A DNA stretch of 54,636 nt, taken from assembly GCF_002743055.1 (NCBI RefSeq), contig NZ_PDYM01000019.1:1-54636 (forward strand), in the 5' to 3' direction. The translations under genes and the position numbers were made by a program. This document shows positions 52,833 through 54,636 of this stretch, piece by piece. The stretch is from Sporosarcina sp. P13 (GTDB lineage: Bacteria > Bacillota > Bacilli > Bacillales_A > Planococcaceae). Under the pieces are notes generated by a model. The model was not told where the DNA came from, did not search any database, and saw only the letters and a program-made list of their open reading frames with translations. Within the stretch, counting starts at the first letter, position 1. Each line of letters begins with the position of its first letter.

Positions 52833-54113
52833 TTAATGCGTAGCTTTCTCAATCGCTTGTTTCAAATCCGCGATAATATCTTCTACTGATTCTAATCCTA
52901 CTGATAGACGAATCAATTCTTCACTAACGCCAGAGTTCTTCAAGTCTTCTGCGGATAACTGCTGATGTGTAGTCGATGCCGGATGAATGATAAGTGACTT
53001 TGCATCTCCAACGTTCGCCACGTGTGACCAAATTTCTACGTTGTCGATTACTTGACGTCCTGCATCACGACCGCCTTTGATGCCGAAGACGATAATCGAA
53101 CCAAAGCCATTCTTCAAATGCTTTTTCGCCAAATCTGCTGTTGGGTGATCTTCAAGACCTGTGTATGTTACCCACTCTACTGCAGGATGTTGTTGTAAGA
53201 ACGCTGCTACTTTTTGTGCATTTTCATTGTGACGAGGCACGCGTAAATGTAGCGTCTCTAGTCCTTGTAGTAAGTTGAATGCACTGTCCGGCGCTAGGCA
53301 AGGTCCGAAATCACGCAATAATTGTACACGAAGTTTCGTCGCAAACGCAGCACCCGCTGTGTCGATACCGTAGCGTAGCCCATGATACGATTCATCCGGT
53401 TCTGTAAATCCAGGGAATCTCCCTTGTGTCCAATCAAATGTACCCGCATCAACAGCGACTCCCCCTATTGTCGTACCGTGTCCACCAATCCATTTCGTTG
53501 CGGAATGAATGACAACATCCGCTCCAAATTCAATCGGATTGGAACCGTATGGAGATGGGAATGTGTTATCAACTAACAACGGCAGCCCGTTATCATGCGC
53601 TATTTTCGCAACAGCTTCTACGTCAAGAACTTGCAAGCTTGGATTACCGATTGTTTCGGCAAACAACGCTTTCGTTTTATCCGTAATTGCCGCTTCGAAG
53701 TTTTTCGGATCTGATGCATCAACAAACTTCACTGTGATGCCATAACGAGGCAATGTTACTACGAATAAGTTGTATGTACCGCCATATAGATTACTAGCCG
53801 CAACGATTTCATCGCCCGCGCCGGCAATGTTCATAATTGAAAAAGCAATCGCCGCCATTCCAGAAGACAATGCTACTGCAGCAGTACCGCCTTCAAGTGA
53901 CGCCACGCGCTCTTCAAAAACAGCTACTGTCGGGTTTGTGATTCGTGTATAAATATTGCCTGCTTCTTTCAAGGCAAATAAGTTCTGTGCGTGTTCCGTG
54001 TTTTTAAATACATAAGAAGTTGTACGATGAATTGGCAAAGCGCGTGAACCTGTTTCAGGATCCGGCTTTTGTCCTCCGTGTAATAATATCGTTTCAGGCT
54101 GCAAGTTCGTCAT
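52833..54113 (-). CDS. metY: O-acetylhomoserine sulfhydrylase / aminocarboxypropyltransferase
   Basis: The 426-residue PLP enzyme belongs to the Cys/Met metabolism family. TRITNPTVAVFEERVASLEGG, the PLP lysine in VVIHSATKWIGGHG and the long C-terminal domain (HPASTTHQQLSAEDL) match MetY, which makes homocysteine or methionine from O-acetylhomoserine. The ATG at 54113 has better spacing to AAAGGAG than that at 54119. A SAM riboswitch controls it. Confidence 0.94.
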   Translation of the reverse strand: MTNLQPETILLHGGQKPDPETGSRALPIHRTTSYVFKNTEHAQNLFALKEAGNIYTRITNPTVAVFEERVASLEGGTAAVALSSGMAAIAFSIMNIAGAGDEIVAASNLYGGTYNLFVVTLPRYGITVKFVDASDPKNFEAAITDKTKALFAETIGNPSLQVLDVEAVAKIAHDNGLPLLVDNTFPSPYGSNPIEFGADVVIHSATKWIGGHGTTIGGVAVDAGTFDWTQGRFPGFTEPDESYHGLRYGIDTAGAAFATKLRVQLLRDFGPCLAPDSAFNLLQGLETLHLRVPRHNENAQKVAAFLQQHPAVEWVTYTGLEDHPTADLAKKHLKNGFGSIIVFGIKGGRDAGRQVIDNVEIWSHVANVGDAKSLIIHPASTTHQQLSAEDLKNSGVSEELIRLSVGLESVEDIIADLKQAIEKATH

Positions 54114-54164
54114 AACCATTCTCCTTTTAATGTATTGATGGTACGAAGCCTCTTAGTTATACAA

Positions 54165-54196
54165 AAAGCCCTTCTTCCTTAATAAGAAGAGGGCTG
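54165..54196 (-). terminator. S-box terminator
   Basis: AAGCCCTTCTTCC and GAAGAGGGCT arms with AAAAA on the left (minus-strand U tract). Expression platform of the SAM riboswitch. Confidence 0.88.
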
Positions 54197-54204
54197 TGCT
54201 TTCG

Positions 54205-54317
54205 CTTTTCCCCCTTATCTTCCAAACTGTTACCAGTCTGTAGGAAGTAGCACCTTTGCTTTCGCCGGTTGCCGGGCATCACAGGGCCTATTCCCTCCGC
54301 CGCTCTTGATAAGAGTG
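54205..54317 (-). promoter_or_regulatory. SAM-I riboswitch (S-box)
   Basis: On the minus strand CTCTTATCAAGAG, GGCGGAGGGA, GATGCCCGGCAACC, AAGGTGCTACTTCCT and GATAAGG follow the S-box consensus in order. High SAM should terminate metY transcription. Confidence 0.95.
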
Positions 54318-54345
54318 TGTCTATTCGTTTTCCATCTTGAAAAAT

Positions 54346-54374
54346 AGTATAAGGGTATTTGTTGTCTAATGCAA
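54346..54374 (-). promoter_or_regulatory. Sigma-A promoter of metY
   Basis: On the minus strand TTGCAT and TATACT are separated by exactly 17 bases. Predicted start near 54339, just before the S-box. Confidence 0.85.
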
Positions 54375-54466
54375 GAAATTATTGATGGAATGTTTAGAAA
54401 TCGGTGTTGTTTTCGTTGCTCGACTTTATTTACGGTACTGAAGTTAGTGCAGGTCGGCTTTCTATC

Positions 54467-54562
54467 AACGCTGCGGCACGTGGGGGATTGCCTCCCGCCA
54501 TGAGCCAGCTAGCGAAAGTTCACGCTAGTTGTCTCATGGCTTCGGCTGACCCCGCAGTTGTG
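54467..54562. repeat. Second GC-rich palindromic intergenic element
   Basis: GCCATGAG..CTAGCG and CGCTAG..CTCATGGC form a strong central hairpin (about 54497-54541), extended outwards by GGCAC..GGGG and CCCC..GTGCC. The element is GC-rich in AT-rich surroundings and has no plausible gene. It differs in sequence from the element at 8338-8463 but has the same general form. Confidence 0.6.
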
Positions 54563-54636
54563 CCTTCGCTTTTGAGTACAAGGTAGGTTGGATGGGTTTC
54601 TGTACGTAGGAAAATCAGTTTGTGTTGGGGCGTTTC

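Noticed and set aside
54404..54586. Small plus-strand frame at the right edge
   Set aside because: It coincides with a palindromic intergenic element and has no ribosome site or domain.

Overview
The window looks like a chromosomal segment of a low-to-moderate GC, Gram-positive, aerobic member of the Bacillales, most probably a Planococcaceae member such as Sporosarcina. This rests on Bacillus-type gene content (lia, sigV/rsiV, tcyP, tenI-thiSGF, liaH, T-box, S-box), strong AGGAGG-type ribosome binding sites, frequent TTG starts and sigma-A promoters. The genus is an inference; there is no rRNA or marker gene to settle it. I see no prophage, integrase, intact insertion sequence, tRNA or CRISPR array.

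Layout. 1-315: a 21-bp tandem repeat array that runs off the left edge. 361-6004: DUF71 ATPase, double GNAT, PCYCGC lipoprotein, fumC, Bcr/CflA efflux, and a cold-shock gene with a long leader. 6168-11691: MMPL transporter, a GC-rich inverted element, several small membrane proteins, and a CAP-domain protein. 11766-15260: Cu/Zn superoxide dismutase lipoprotein, a second repeat array, and the ectoine operon ectABC. 15300-18570: an unexplained structured stretch, an atypical PurC homologue, a decayed HMA/DUF2892 pair behind an intact promoter, and tcyP. 18771-21707: TPP riboswitch and tenI-thiS-thiG-thiF. 21717-30860: third repeat array, HrtAB-like ABC exporter, photolyase, DUF2207 protein, DUF1648 protein, RNA methyltransferase, MBL hydrolase, fourth repeat array. 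30895-36420: uppP, a DnaA-box cluster, the five-gene lia envelope-stress operon, and a DinB protein. 36529-39968: a two-component system with an unannotated small membrane ORF lodged between its two genes. 40036-42649: Tyr-type T-box, nhaC and a PqqB-like hydrolase. 42782-45288: sigV-rsiV with a downstream polysaccharide deacetylase. 45467-50405: a four-gene peptide/nickel-type ABC importer with a fused double ATPase, followed on the opposite strand by an orphan cobalamin riboswitch. 51288-54374: BCCT betaine transporter and a SAM-riboswitch-controlled metY.

Themes. Osmoadaptation is covered by ectoine synthesis and betaine uptake. Cell-envelope defence is covered by lia, uppP, sigV-rsiV-deacetylase and the efflux pumps. 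Sulfur and thiamine metabolism use classical riboswitches (S-box, THI-box).

The most unusual signals are these. (1) Four arrays (67 units in total) of exactly 21-bp repeats, each lying just beyond the intrinsic terminator of a minus-strand gene. (2) A well-preserved cobalamin riboswitch plus terminator with no downstream gene, facing antisense into an ABC importer operon. (3) A cluster of consensus DnaA boxes far from any replication gene in view. (4) A hairpin that masks the ribosome binding site of the DUF2207 gene. (5) A small membrane protein ORF overlapping both genes of a two-component system.
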